Shown: piece by piece, positions 40,448 to 50,706 of the stretch
Layout of the letters: every line of letters starts with the position of its first letter
Position numbering within the stretch: the first letter of the stretch is position 1
Source of the DNA: Variovorax sp. V93
GTDB taxonomy: Bacteria > Pseudomonadota > Gammaproteobacteria > Burkholderiales > Burkholderiaceae_C
Direction: 5' to 3'
Length of the DNA stretch: 64,000 nt
Assembly (NCBI RefSeq): GCF_041154485.1
Contig: NZ_AP028669.1
Span: 4,030,001 to 4,094,000, forward strand
The notes under the pieces: model-generated
What the model was told of the DNA's origin: nothing
The model's database searches: none
Seen by the model: only the letters and a program-made list of their open reading frames with translations
Made by a program: the position numbers and the translations under genes

Positions 40448-42078
40448 GAGACGACATGGAACAGAACCGCCCCATCACCCTGCTCGTCTGCGCCCTCGGC
40501 GGCGAAGGCGGCGGCGTGCTCACCGAATGGCTGGTCGACATCGCCCGCCATGCCGGCTATGCCGCGCAGAGCACTTCGATTCCCGGCGTGGCGCAGCGCA
40601 CCGGCGCCACCACCTACTACATCGAGGTGTTCCCGGTGCCGATCGCGCAACTCGGCGGCCAGCGCCCGGTGTTCAGCCTGAGCCCGGTGCCGGGCGCGCT
40701 CGACGCCATCGTGTCGTCGGAGCTGCTCGAGACCGCGCGCCAGATCGGCAACGGCATGAGCGCGCCGCTGCGCACGCTGGTCATCAGTTCGTCGGCGCGC
40801 ATCTTCACCACCGCCGAGCGCATGCAGCCTGGCGACGGGCGCGCCGATGCGCAGCGACTGCTCGACGTGGTGAAAGCCTTCAGCCGCGAACACCATGTGT
40901 TCGACATGAATGCCGTGGCGCGCGAGACCGGTACGGTGGTCAGCGCGGTGATGCTCGGCGCCATCGCTGGCAGCGGCCTGTTCCCGTTCCCGCGCGAGGC
41001 CTTCGAGCATGTGGTGCGCGGCGGCGATGCCCGCGCGCCCGAGAAGCTCGGCAGGATGGCTGCAGCCAGCCTGCGCGGCTTCGCAGCGGGCTTCGAGGCC
41101 GTGGGCACGCCGCGCGCGCAGGCCGCCTTCGTGAGCAGCGTGCTGGCCGCCGACACGCGCGACGCGCCGCCACCGCCGCGCGCATTGCCGGACGAACTCG
41201 CGCGGCGCTTTCCGCCCGCCGTGCACGACATGCTTGCGCTCGGCCATGCGCGCGTGCTCGACTACCAGGACGCTGCCTACGCCGCGCTCTATGCCGAGCG
41301 GCTGGGCCGGCTGCTCGATGCCGAGCGCGCCGCCGACCCGGCCGGCGCACAGGGCTTTGCCATCACCCGCGCAGCCGCGCGCTGGCTCGCGCTGTGGATG
41401 GCCTTCGACGACATCGTGCGCGTGGCCGCGCTCAAGGGCCGCGCCAGCCGCGCACAGCGCGTGCGGCAGGAGGTGCGCGCGGCCGACGAAGACATCGTGA
41501 AGGTCTACGACCACTTCAAGCCCGGCGCGGCCGAGTTCGCCGCGCTGCTGCCGCCGGGCCTGGCGCGCCGCGTCACCGCATGGGACCGCGGCCGGCAGGC
41601 ACGCGGCCTCGCGCCCTGGGCGCTGCCGTTGAAGGTGGGCAGCCACTCGGTGCTCGGCATGGCCTCCCTGCGCCTCTTGTCTTCGCTGAAGTGGCTGCGC
41701 CGCCGCGGCCATCGCTTTGCCGAGGAACAGGCGCTGATCGAGCGCTGGCTCGCGGCGGTGGAGGCCGGCACGCGCGAGGCCTGGGTGCTGGGCCATGAGC
41801 TGGCGCTGTGCGGACGGCTCATCAAGGGCTACGGCAGCACCAACGAGCGCGGCAAGGAAAACCTGCTGCACGTGATCGGCGAACTCGCAGGCCGCGCAAC
41901 GCTCGCCGCGCCGGCACGCGCCGAGGCGATTGCCGCAGCGCGCGAAGCAGCCCTGGCCGACGAGGGCGGCACGGCGCTCGACGCCGCGCTGGTGCGCCAC
42001 GGTGCCGCACCGCGGCCGGTGCAGGCGCAGCCTATCCGCTGGATGAGGCGGCCGCCGTCCACCGCCGGCCGACCCTGA
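40444..42078 (+). CDS. iorB: Indolepyruvate oxidoreductase subunit beta (IorB-like with C-terminal extension)
   Basis: A 544-residue protein translated from an ATGA overlap with iorA. Residues ~10-215 are the gamma-type domain of pyruvate/2-oxoacid ferredoxin oxidoreductases (ITLLVCALGGEGGGVLTEW and the STSIPGVAQRTGATTYYIEVFP segment). The remaining ~320 residues form a helical domain seen in the long proteobacterial IorB proteins but absent from the ~200-residue archaeal subunit; its role is unknown. With IorA it should constitute the functional enzyme. The C terminus is Pro/Arg-rich and runs directly to the Bug gene, 32 bp downstream. Confidence 0.85.
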   Translation: MRDDMEQNRPITLLVCALGGEGGGVLTEWLVDIARHAGYAAQSTSIPGVAQRTGATTYYIEVFPVPIAQLGGQRPVFSLSPVPGALDAIVSSELLETARQIGNGMSAPLRTLVISSSARIFTTAERMQPGDGRADAQRLLDVVKAFSREHHVFDMNAVARETGTVVSAVMLGAIAGSGLFPFPREAFEHVVRGGDARAPEKLGRMAAASLRGFAAGFEAVGTPRAQAAFVSSVLAADTRDAPPPPRALPDELARRFPPAVHDMLALGHARVLDYQDAAYAALYAERLGRLLDAERAADPAGAQGFAITRAAARWLALWMAFDDIVRVAALKGRASRAQRVRQEVRAADEDIVKVYDHFKPGAAEFAALLPPGLARRVTAWDRGRQARGLAPWALPLKVGSHSVLGMASLRLLSSLKWLRRRGHRFAEEQALIERWLAAVEAGTREAWVLGHELALCGRLIKGYGSTNERGKENLLHVIGELAGRATLAAPARAEAIAAAREAALADEGGTALDAALVRHGAAPRPVQAQPIRWMRRPPSTAGRP

Positions 42079-42110
42079 TTCCACAACAAACAACCCAGGA
42101 GACACCACCC

Positions 42111-43100
42111 ATGCCCCACCACGCCCTTCCCTGGCGGCGACGCCTGCTGTTCACCGCCGCCTGCGCGCTGCTGGCCTGTGCGCAGGCACCGGCGCATGCC
42201 GACACCTGGCCCGCCAAGCCGATCAAGGTGGTCGTCAACTTTCCGCCCGGCGGCGCCGCCGACCAGATCGCGCGCGCGGTCTCGCAGCCGCTGCAGGAGG
42301 CGCTCAAGCAGCCGGTGGTGATCGAGAACCGCGCGGGCGCCAACGGCAACGTCGGCGGCGAAGCGGTGGCGCGCGCACCGGCCGACGGCTACACGCTGCT
42401 CATGAGTTCGGGCGGCATGGTGTCGGTGAACCCGCATCTGTATTCGCGCATGAGCTTCGATCCCGCGAAGGACCTGGTGCCGGTGGCGGCGGCCGCGCGC
42501 GTGCTGGTGTTCCTGGTAACCAGGCCCGCGCTGCCGCCCACCAACATCCGGGAGTTCATCGCGTACCTCAAGGCCAACCCGGGCAAGCTGTCGTACGGCT
42601 CGCCGGGCAACGGCAGCTCACCGCACCTGGCGGGCGAGATGTTCAAGAGCCAGGCCGGCGTCTTCGCGCTGCACGTGCCCTACCGCGGCGCGGCGCCCGC
42701 GCTGCAGGACCTGCTGGCGGGCCAGATCGACTATGCGTTCGACCCGGGCATCGGCCTGCAGCAGGTGCGCGCGGGCAAGCTCCGGCTGCTGGCGGTGGGC
42801 AGCCCGCACCGCTCGCCGCAGTTCCCCGACGTGCCCACGCTCGACGAGGCCGGACTGCGCGGCTTCGACGCCGACACCGTGTTCGGCTTCTATGCGCCCG
42901 CAGGCACGCCGCCGGAGGTGGTGGCACAACTCAACGCGCAGATCAACCGCGCGCTCGTACTGCCGGCCGTGAAGGAACGCATCGCCTCGCTTGGCGGCGA
43001 AGCATTGCCGGGCTCGCCGGCCGATTTCCAGCGGCGCGCGGCGGCCGATTCGCAGCGCTTCGGCGCGCTGATCCGCGACCGCAAGATCGTCGCGGATTGA
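42111..43100 (+). CDS. Bug/TctC-family substrate-binding protein
   Basis: A 329-residue periplasmic receptor (Sec signal 1-30, cleavage after AHA). The mature sequence starts with DTWPAKPIKVVVNFPPGGAADQIA and has the IENRAGANGNVGGEAVARAPADGY loop typical of Bug proteins. The ligand loop acidic residue differs from the two Bug proteins at 17-22 kb, so the ligand probably differs too. It is in the ior operon (32 bp after iorB), suggesting an aromatic or branched 2-oxo acid as ligand. Confidence 0.87.
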   Translation: MPHHALPWRRRLLFTAACALLACAQAPAHADTWPAKPIKVVVNFPPGGAADQIARAVSQPLQEALKQPVVIENRAGANGNVGGEAVARAPADGYTLLMSSGGMVSVNPHLYSRMSFDPAKDLVPVAAAARVLVFLVTRPALPPTNIREFIAYLKANPGKLSYGSPGNGSSPHLAGEMFKSQAGVFALHVPYRGAAPALQDLLAGQIDYAFDPGIGLQQVRAGKLRLLAVGSPHRSPQFPDVPTLDEAGLRGFDADTVFGFYAPAGTPPEVVAQLNAQINRALVLPAVKERIASLGGEALPGSPADFQRRAAADSQRFGALIRDRKIVAD

Positions 43101-43145
43101 GCGCGCGCATCGCCCCCCGTGGCCGCCGACGGCGAGAATGAACCG

Positions 43146-43580
43146 ATGAGCAGCAACAGCAAAGAGATCACCTACACCGCACGCGTCGAGTTCGGCGACT
43201 GCGACCCGGCCGGCATCGTCTGGTTCCCCAACTTCTTCCGCTGGATCGATGCGGCCTCGCGCCACTTCTTCGCCGAATGCGGCGTGCCGCGCTGGGAAGA
43301 AACGGCGCAGACACTGGGCGTGATCGGCACGCCGCTGGTCGACACGCACACGCGCTTCGTCAAGGCCGCGAGCTACGGCGACACGCTGCAGATCGCGGTG
43401 CGCATCACCGAATGGCGCGACAAGAGCTTCGTGCAGACCTACCGCGTGCTGCGCGGCGACGAACTGATCCTCGAATGCGAGGAGGTGCGCATCTTCGCGG
43501 CGAAGCGCGAAGGCGGCGGCATCCGCGCGGTGCCCATTCCACCCGCGATCCGCGCGCTCTGCGACGAGGCCGCATCTTAG
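43146..43580 (+). CDS. 4-hydroxybenzoyl-CoA thioesterase-family hot-dog protein
   Basis: A 144-residue single hot-dog fold thioesterase. The active-site loop VEFGDCDPAGIVWFPNFFRW at residues 14-33 is the 4HBT signature, with the catalytic Asp at about position 20. Family enzymes hydrolyse aryl- or acyl-CoA esters. Located 45 bp after the Bug gene in the ior operon, it could release the free arylacetic acid (for instance indole-3-acetate or phenylacetate) from the product of the oxidoreductase. The ATG at 43146 is used; an upstream GTG adds nine residues without family similarity. Confidence 0.87.
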   Translation: MSSNSKEITYTARVEFGDCDPAGIVWFPNFFRWIDAASRHFFAECGVPRWEETAQTLGVIGTPLVDTHTRFVKAASYGDTLQIAVRITEWRDKSFVQTYRVLRGDELILECEEVRIFAAKREGGGIRAVPIPPAIRALCDEAAS

Positions 43581-43589
43581 AATGGCCCG

Positions 43590-43793
43590 ATGAACTGGCG
43601 CACTCTTCTTCCATTCGCTCTGCTCGCCACCGGCTGCTCGACGCTCCCCAACGAAGTGGTGCCCGTGCGCGAAGGCGTGCTGCGCGCTCCCACGTACACG
43701 CAGGCGGCCGACCATTGCAGCGCCAAGGGCCAGGCGCCGCGCTGGCTCGGCAAGGCGCCAGCGGAGGCCGGCGTGCTGTTCCAGTGCTACTGA
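43590..43793 (+). CDS. Small lipoprotein, function unknown
   Basis: A 67-residue ORF beginning nine bases after the thioesterase stop. It has a lipoprotein signal (MNWRTLLPFALLATGCSTLP, lipobox LATGC with Cys at 16) and a short mature part with two further cysteines, C43 and the penultimate C66, which could form a disulphide. No family is recognised. Codon use (strong G/C at third positions) and the convincing signal peptide support a real gene; it may be the last gene of the ior operon or independent. Confidence 0.6.
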   Translation: MNWRTLLPFALLATGCSTLPNEVVPVREGVLRAPTYTQAADHCSAKGQAPRWLGKAPAEAGVLFQCY

Positions 43794-44111
43794 GCCTGGC
43801 CGCCGCGCGGCAACGACCTGCCCGCGCCACAGGACATCGCCAAAAAGGTTGACGCTCTTTGTGATGCGGTGCAACAATCCCGCATCTTTACTTCGGAGCC
43901 CCGTGCGTGGACAGTGCCAGTTGGATCAGTGACAAGACGCGTGCCTCGGCAGGCGTGACACATCCGGCCCTCTAGCGCAGGCTCTTTTGCGCTGCGGCCG
44001 CCGTGCACGCAGCCTGACCCGTTCGCCATTCCAGGCCAGCGGTTCTCCCTTCCGAATCCCGCCGTTCTTCGTCACTGACTTTTTCAGTCAGCTTGCGTGT
44101 GTCCGTGCACG

Positions 44112-44135
44112 AGGCTCCTTCATGCGAAGGAGCCT
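44112..44135 (+). promoter_or_regulatory. Hairpin sequestering a ribosome binding site
   Basis: Perfect 9-bp inverted repeat AGGCTCCTT (44112-44120) and AAGGAGCCT (44127-44135) with a 6-nt loop CATGCG. The 3' arm contains the AAGGAG Shine-Dalgarno of the small ORF starting at 44140. When folded, the site is paired, so translation of that ORF would depend on opening of the stem. Confidence 0.65.
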
Positions 44136-44139
44136 TGCC

Positions 44140-44355
44140 ATGCGTCAATTCCAGTCTCGTCAGCAGCACCTGCAGCAGCAACACCAGCCGGTGCAGGAAT
44201 CCGCTCGCGCGTCTGCGCATGCGCCGACGCGTGCGGTCACGGCGCAGGACATCGACAACGAAATGCTGGACCGCGCCGCCGCGCTCTGGACCACGCGGCG
44301 CATCCGCAGCTTCTTCCTGCTGCTCGAGCGGCCGCCGCGCGCCGGCCAGCGCTGA
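44140..44355 (+). CDS. Gln-rich 71-residue leader ORF upstream of mgtA
   Basis: A 71-residue ORF with a Shine-Dalgarno AAGGAG (44127-44132) seven bases before ATG; the SD is held in a 9-bp hairpin. The N terminus is rich in Gln (nine in the first 25 residues), the rest is basic with a short hydrophobic patch (RSFFLLLE). No family is recognised. The arrangement suggests a regulatory or leader protein whose translation reports on the stem, but a conventional small protein is also possible. A start at 44122 inside the loop is also in frame. It lies 49 bp ahead of a second, proline-rich mini-ORF. Confidence 0.5.
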   Translation: MRQFQSRQQHLQQQHQPVQESARASAHAPTRAVTAQDIDNEMLDRAAALWTTRRIRSFFLLLERPPRAGQR

Positions 44356-44404
44356 CGCGCCGCACCGCCCCCACCGCCGGACACGCAAGAAACAAGGAGG
44401 CCTG

Positions 44405-44509
44405 ATGGATCCCGCTTCTCGTTGGCGCCCCTGTGCGCCACCCCTCGCCCGCCCGATCGACCACACCGAAATGCAGCGCGCCGCGCCGCCAGGGGATTCC
44501 CACGCCTGA
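44405..44509 (+). CDS. Proline-rich 34-residue leader peptide of mgtA (mgtL-like candidate)
   Basis: An ORF of 34 residues beginning MDPASRWRPCAPP, with a strong SD AAGGAGG at 44394-44400 and ATG at 44405, ending 51 bp before mgtA. Eight of 34 residues are Pro, including an Asp-Pro pair at positions 2-3 and Pro-Pro at 12-13. Enterobacterial MgtL is also short, starts with acidic residue-Pro pairs and couples ribosome stalling or destabilisation at low Mg2+ to mgtA expression. The similarity here is of composition and position, not sequence alignment, so mgtL-like control is an inference. Confidence 0.5.
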   Translation: MDPASRWRPCAPPLARPIDHTEMQRAAPPGDSHA

Positions 44510-44560
44510 TTGACGCGGGAGGTTCTTCCCTTCGCGGCCGGCGCCGTGAAGGAATACAAA

Positions 44561-47311
<2,751 letters not shown>

Positions 47312-47351
47312 TGTTCTGTTTTGGGCGCTTTTATTCAGGGCGCTTCATTCG

Positions 47352-47603
47352 GGGCGCGTGCACAGGCCACCGGGTACTCCCCTCCGCGAATGTCCCCCGG
47401 GGCTGCGCCCCTCCTCCTTTATTTCGCTGCGGGGAGCACCCGATGTCCTGTGCACGAGGGCACGCTGCTGGTGTATCGCTGATCAACGACCGCTGCGCAT
47501 AACGCTCCCGTCGATGGGGTGCCTTGCGCAGCGAAATTAAGGAGGAGGCCGAAGGCCGGGGGACATTCGCGGAGCAAGGTACCCCGTCGGCGGGAGCGCG
47601 CCC
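47352..47603. repeat. Double-hairpin interspersed repeat, copy B
   Basis: A 252-bp copy of the element at 26081-26328. Identity is very high in the arms and in the conserved inter-arm segment (CTCCGCGAATGTCCCCCG at 47391-47408 region and its inverted partner near 47558-47576), and lower in the central spacer, where the copies differ by substitutions and small indels. The left inter-arm loop differs (GGGCTGCGCCCC instead of GCCTTCGGC), a compensated change that preserves a hairpin tip. It sits between convergent genes, mgtA and the succinate-semialdehyde dehydrogenase gene, beside an intrinsic terminator. Other sequence in this gap shows nothing. Confidence 0.85.
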
Positions 47604-47618
47604 TGAAATAAAGCATAA

Positions 47619-47654
47619 AAAAAACGGCACCGCCGCAAAGCGATGCCGTTTTTT
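47619..47654. terminator. Bidirectional rho-independent terminator
   Basis: AAAAAACGGCA (47619-47629) and TGCCGTTTTTT (47644-47654): a perfect 11-bp stem with A-tract on the left and T-tract on the right, 14-nt loop. It ends the leftward dehydrogenase transcript 30 bp after its stop and also the rightward mgtA transcript. Confidence 0.88.
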
Positions 47655-47683
47655 ACAAGAACCGAAGCGGACCGAACGGCCGT

Positions 47684-49126
47684 TCAGACGCTCATGATCG
47701 AAACAGCCTTGGTGTTCAGGTAGGCCTCGAGCGCCTCCGGGCCGCCTTCCGAGCCGTAGCCCGAATCCTTCACGCCGCCGAACGGCATCTCGGGCGAGGG
47801 CGCGGCGGGCTGGTTGATCCACAGCATGCCGAGTTCGAGCTTCTGGCTCAGCAGGTGCGCGTTCTTGATCGACTTGGTGAAGGCATAGCCGGCCAGGCCG
47901 AATGGCAGGCGGTTGGCTTCGGCGATGGCTTCCTCGAGCGTGTCGAAGCCGCGGATCGCCGCGATGGGGCCGAAGGGCTCGTTGTTGAACACGTCGGCGT
48001 CGAGCGGCACGTCGGTCAGCACGGTGGGTGCGAAGAAGTTGCCGGTGTCGCCGACACGCTCGCCGCCGGCTGCCACGGTGGCGCCCTTCTTGCGCGCATC
48101 TTCCAGCACGTGGGCCATGGCCGTGAGGCGGCGCGCGTTGGCGAGCGGGCCGAGGGTCGTGCCCTCGGCCAGGCCGTCGCCGAGCTTCAGGCCTTCGGTG
48201 TACTTGACCAGCGTGCGGGCGAATTCCTCGCGCAGGCTGTTGTGCACCAGGAAGCGGGTCGGCGAGATGCAGACCTGGCCCGCATTGCGGAACTTGGCAG
48301 CACCTGCGGCCTTCACCGCCAGCGCCACGTCGGCGTCCTCGGCCACGATGACCGGTGCGTGGCCGCCCAGCTCCATGGTGACGCGCTTCATGTGCGAGCC
48401 GGCCAGTGCGGCCAGCTGCTTGCCGACCGGGGTGGAGCCTGTGAAGGTGACCTTGCGGATGATCGGATGCGAGATCAGGTAGTTCGAGATTTCAGCCGGG
48501 TTGCCGAACACCAGGCCCACGGTGCCGGGCGGAATGCCGGCATCGACGAAAGCCTGCAGCAGCGCGGCGGGCGAAGCCGGGGTTTCTTCGGGCGCCTTGA
48601 CCAGGAACGAGCAGCCGGTGGCCAGCGCGGCGCCGAGCTTGCGCACGATCTGGTTGATGGGGAAGTTCCAGGGCGTGAACGCGGCGACCGGGCCCAGCGG
48701 CTCCTTGATCACCAGCTGCTGCGCATTCAGGTTGCGCGAAGGCACGATGCGGCCGTAGACGCGGCGGCCTTCGTCGGCGAACCATTCGATGATGTCGGCG
48801 GCGGCCAGCGTCTCGCCCTTGGCCTCGGCCAGCGGCTTGCCCTGCTCCTGCGTCAGCAGCTTGGCGATCTCGGGGGCGCGCTCGCGGATCAGGCCGGCCG
48901 CGCGGCGCATGACGGCGGCGCGCTCGTTGGCGGGCGTGTTGCGCCAGGTTTCGAAGCCGCGCTGGGCGGCGGCCAGGGCGCGGTCGAGGTCGGTGATGCT
49001 GGCATGCGCCACCTTGCCGATGGCCTTGCCGGTGGCCGGGTTCACGACGTCCAGCGTCTTGCCGCCGGTGGCGTCGACCCATTCGTTGTCGATCAGCAGG
49101 CGGGTGTCGGTGTAGGTGGCGGTCAT
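47684..49126 (-). CDS. gabD: NAD(P)-dependent succinate-semialdehyde dehydrogenase
   Basis: The 480-residue aldehyde dehydrogenase oxidises succinate semialdehyde to succinate, linking GABA or related C4 catabolism to the TCA cycle. Catalytic residues: N154 in [10 protein letters not shown]252 in [13 protein letters not shown] and C286 in [12 protein letters not shown]; the oxyanion and nucleotide segments ([14 protein letters not shown]) are in place. The Arg and Ser positions near the active Cys resemble GabD rather than methylmalonate-semialdehyde enzymes. The ATG at 49124-49126 matches the family start (MTATYTDT). No GABA aminotransferase is adjacent, so it may act on semialdehydes from several routes; a related aldehyde as substrate is possible. 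Confidence 0.9.
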   Translation of the reverse strand: MTATYTDTRLLIDNEWVDATGGKTLDVVNPATGKAIGKVAHASITDLDRALAAAQRGFETWRNTPANERAAVMRRAAGLIRERAPEIAKLLTQEQGKPLAEAKGETLAAADIIEWFADEGRRVYGRIVPSRNLNAQQLVIKEPLGPVAAFTPWNFPINQIVRKLGAALATGCSFLVKAPEETPASPAALLQAFVDAGIPPGTVGLVFGNPAEISNYLISHPIIRKVTFTGSTPVGKQLAALAGSHMKRVTMELGGHAPVIVAEDADVALAVKAAGAAKFRNAGQVCISPTRFLVHNSLREEFARTLVKYTEGLKLGDGLAEGTTLGPLANARRLTAMAHVLEDARKKGATVAAGGERVGDTGNFFAPTVLTDVPLDADVFNNEPFGPIAAIRGFDTLEEAIAEANRLPFGLAGYAFTKSIKNAHLLSQKLELGMLWINQPAAPSPEMPFGGVKDSGYGSEGGPEALEAYLNTKAVSIMSV

Positions 49127-49302
49127 GGCGAACTTTTCCTTCGAGGACTGGATGATGAAAAGGGGAAATCTGGGTGCGCGGCGCGGCACCCGGAAGGTGC
49201 GCTTGCGACAGCGGCGGCAAATTGCCGCCGGGTGCATAGATTAACCCGAGTTCGCGAAGCCCGCCGGAGCCGGGAAACCGGCCCCTTTGGCCGTTACAGC
49301 CG

Positions 49303-50643
49303 CTACAGGATCAGCAGCGCGCGAAAGTCGTTCACGTTGGTGTTCGTGGGGCCGGTCACGAACAGGTCGCCGATGGCGTCGAAGTAGCCGTAGGCGTCAT
49401 TGCGGTCCAGGTGGTCCGACAGCTTCTTTCCGGCGGCCGTGGCGCGCGCCAGCGTGTCGGGCGTGACGAAGGCGCCGGCGTTGTCTTCCACGCCGTCGAT
49501 GCCGTCGGTGTCCGCGGCCAGCGCCCAGACCTGCGGCTGGCCCATCAGCGCGCAGGCCAGGCCCATGCACAGTTCGCCGGCGCGCCCGCCGCGGCCCTTG
49601 GCCTGGCCGGGCTGGCGCGGGCGGATCGTGACGGTGGTCTCGCCGCCCGAGAGAATGACGCAGGGCCGTGCGAACGGCTGGCCGCGGTGCGCCACGGCGC
49701 GCGCCAGCGCGGCATGCACCTTGCCGACCTCGCGCGATTCGCCTTCGATCTCGTCGCTGAGGATGTGGGCCTCGATGCCGGCCTCGCGTGCTGCCTTGGC
49801 GGCCGCTTCGAGCGACTGCTGCGGCGTGGCGATCAGGTGGACTTCATGGCCTTTGAAGACCGCGTCCTCCGGCTTTGGCGTTTCGAGTTCGCCACTCTCG
49901 AGCCGCGCGCGCACCGGCGCCGGCAGCTCGATGCCGTAGCGGTCGAGGATGGCGAGCGCGTCGGCGCAGGTGGTGGCGTCGGGCACCGTGGGGCCGCTCG
50001 CGATGACGGCCGGGTCGTCGCCCGGCACGTCGCTGATGGTGAGCGTCACCACGCGCGCCGGCGCACAGGCCGCGGCCAGACGGCCGCCCTTGATGCGCGA
50101 CAGGTGCTTGCGCACGCAGTTCATCTCGCCGATGCCGGCGCCGCTGTCCAGCAGCTGCTTGTTGATACGCTGCTTGTCGGCCAGCGTCAGGCCTTCGGCC
50201 GGCAGCACCAGCAGCGAGGACCCGCCGCCGGAGATCAGGCACAGCACGAGGTCGTCGGCCGTGAGACCCTGCGTGAGCGCGAGGATGCGCTCGGCGGCCT
50301 GCTGGCCGGCCGCGTCGGGCACCGGATGCGCGGCTTCGACGAGCTCGATGCGCTGCGGCACGCCCTCGGGGCGCGGCGGGATGTGGTCGTAGCGCGTGAC
50401 GACGAGGCCCGAGAGCGGCGCGTCGGCCGGCCACAGGGCTTCGAGCGCCTGCACCATCGAGCCGCCGGCCTTGCCGGCGCCCAGCACCAGCGTGCGGCCC
50501 TTGGGCGGCCTGGGCAGATGGGCGCCCAATGTGGACAGCGGCAGCGCGCGGTCCACCGCCACGCGGTAGAGATGTTCGAGGAAGGCGCGCGGGGCCTCGC
50601 GCGGATCGGGGGTGGGCAGTGAGGACGGGTTCGATGCGGTCAT
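49303..50643 (-). CDS. Glycerate 2-kinase (MOFRL family, GlxK/TtuD-type)
   Basis: A 446-residue type II glycerate kinase that makes 2-phosphoglycerate from glycerate and ATP. The N-terminal domain has LVLGAGKAGGSMVQALE and LISGGGSSLL; the C-terminal MOFRL domain begins near VILSGGETTVTIRP and contains GRGGRAGELCMGLA with the conserved basic residues. Older annotations call such proteins hydroxypyruvate reductase (TtuD), which this sequence does not resemble. It follows puuD on the same strand (63 bp), and would recover carbon from glyoxylate released by allantoin catabolism through tartronate semialdehyde and glycerate. The ATG at 50641-50643 (MTASNPSS) is used; one six codons upstream is possible. 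Confidence 0.88.
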   Translation of the reverse strand: MTASNPSSLPTPDPREAPRAFLEHLYRVAVDRALPLSTLGAHLPRPPKGRTLVLGAGKAGGSMVQALEALWPADAPLSGLVVTRYDHIPPRPEGVPQRIELVEAAHPVPDAAGQQAAERILALTQGLTADDLVLCLISGGGSSLLVLPAEGLTLADKQRINKQLLDSGAGIGEMNCVRKHLSRIKGGRLAAACAPARVVTLTISDVPGDDPAVIASGPTVPDATTCADALAILDRYGIELPAPVRARLESGELETPKPEDAVFKGHEVHLIATPQQSLEAAAKAAREAGIEAHILSDEIEGESREVGKVHAALARAVAHRGQPFARPCVILSGGETTVTIRPRQPGQAKGRGGRAGELCMGLACALMGQPQVWALAADTDGIDGVEDNAGAFVTPDTLARATAAGKKLSDHLDRNDAYGYFDAIGDLFVTGPTNTNVNDFRALLIL

Positions 50644-50706
50644 GGCTTGCTTTGTCTCCAACCGGCAATTGTGCGGGGAACGGCGCCCCCCGCTCCTGAC
50701 TCCGGT

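Larger units (their letters stand above)
43849..44560 (+). promoter_or_regulatory. Long structured leader of the mgtA gene
   Basis: The ~770-bp gap before mgtA contains a possible promoter (TTGACG at 43849-43854, 17-nt spacer, weak CAACAA at 43872-43877) followed by several hairpins: a 7-bp stem around CGTGCCT-CGGC-AGGCGTG in 43940-43958, AGCGCA (43974-43979) / TGCGCT (43988-43993), CTGACT (44075-44080) / AGTCAG (44086-44091), and the SD-hairpin at 44112-44135. Two small ORFs are embedded (44140-44355, 44405-44509). The layout, a long 5' region with peptides and stem-loops directly before a Mg2+-type P-ATPase, recalls the enterobacterial mgtA leader, though there is no primary sequence similarity to it that I can recognise. 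Confidence 0.5.

Noticed and set aside
43849..44100. Known metal riboswitch (yybP-ykoY Mn2+ or M-box) upstream of mgtA
   Set aside because: I looked for the conserved loops of those classes and did not find them. The hairpins seen are simple stems, so only a generic structured leader is reported.
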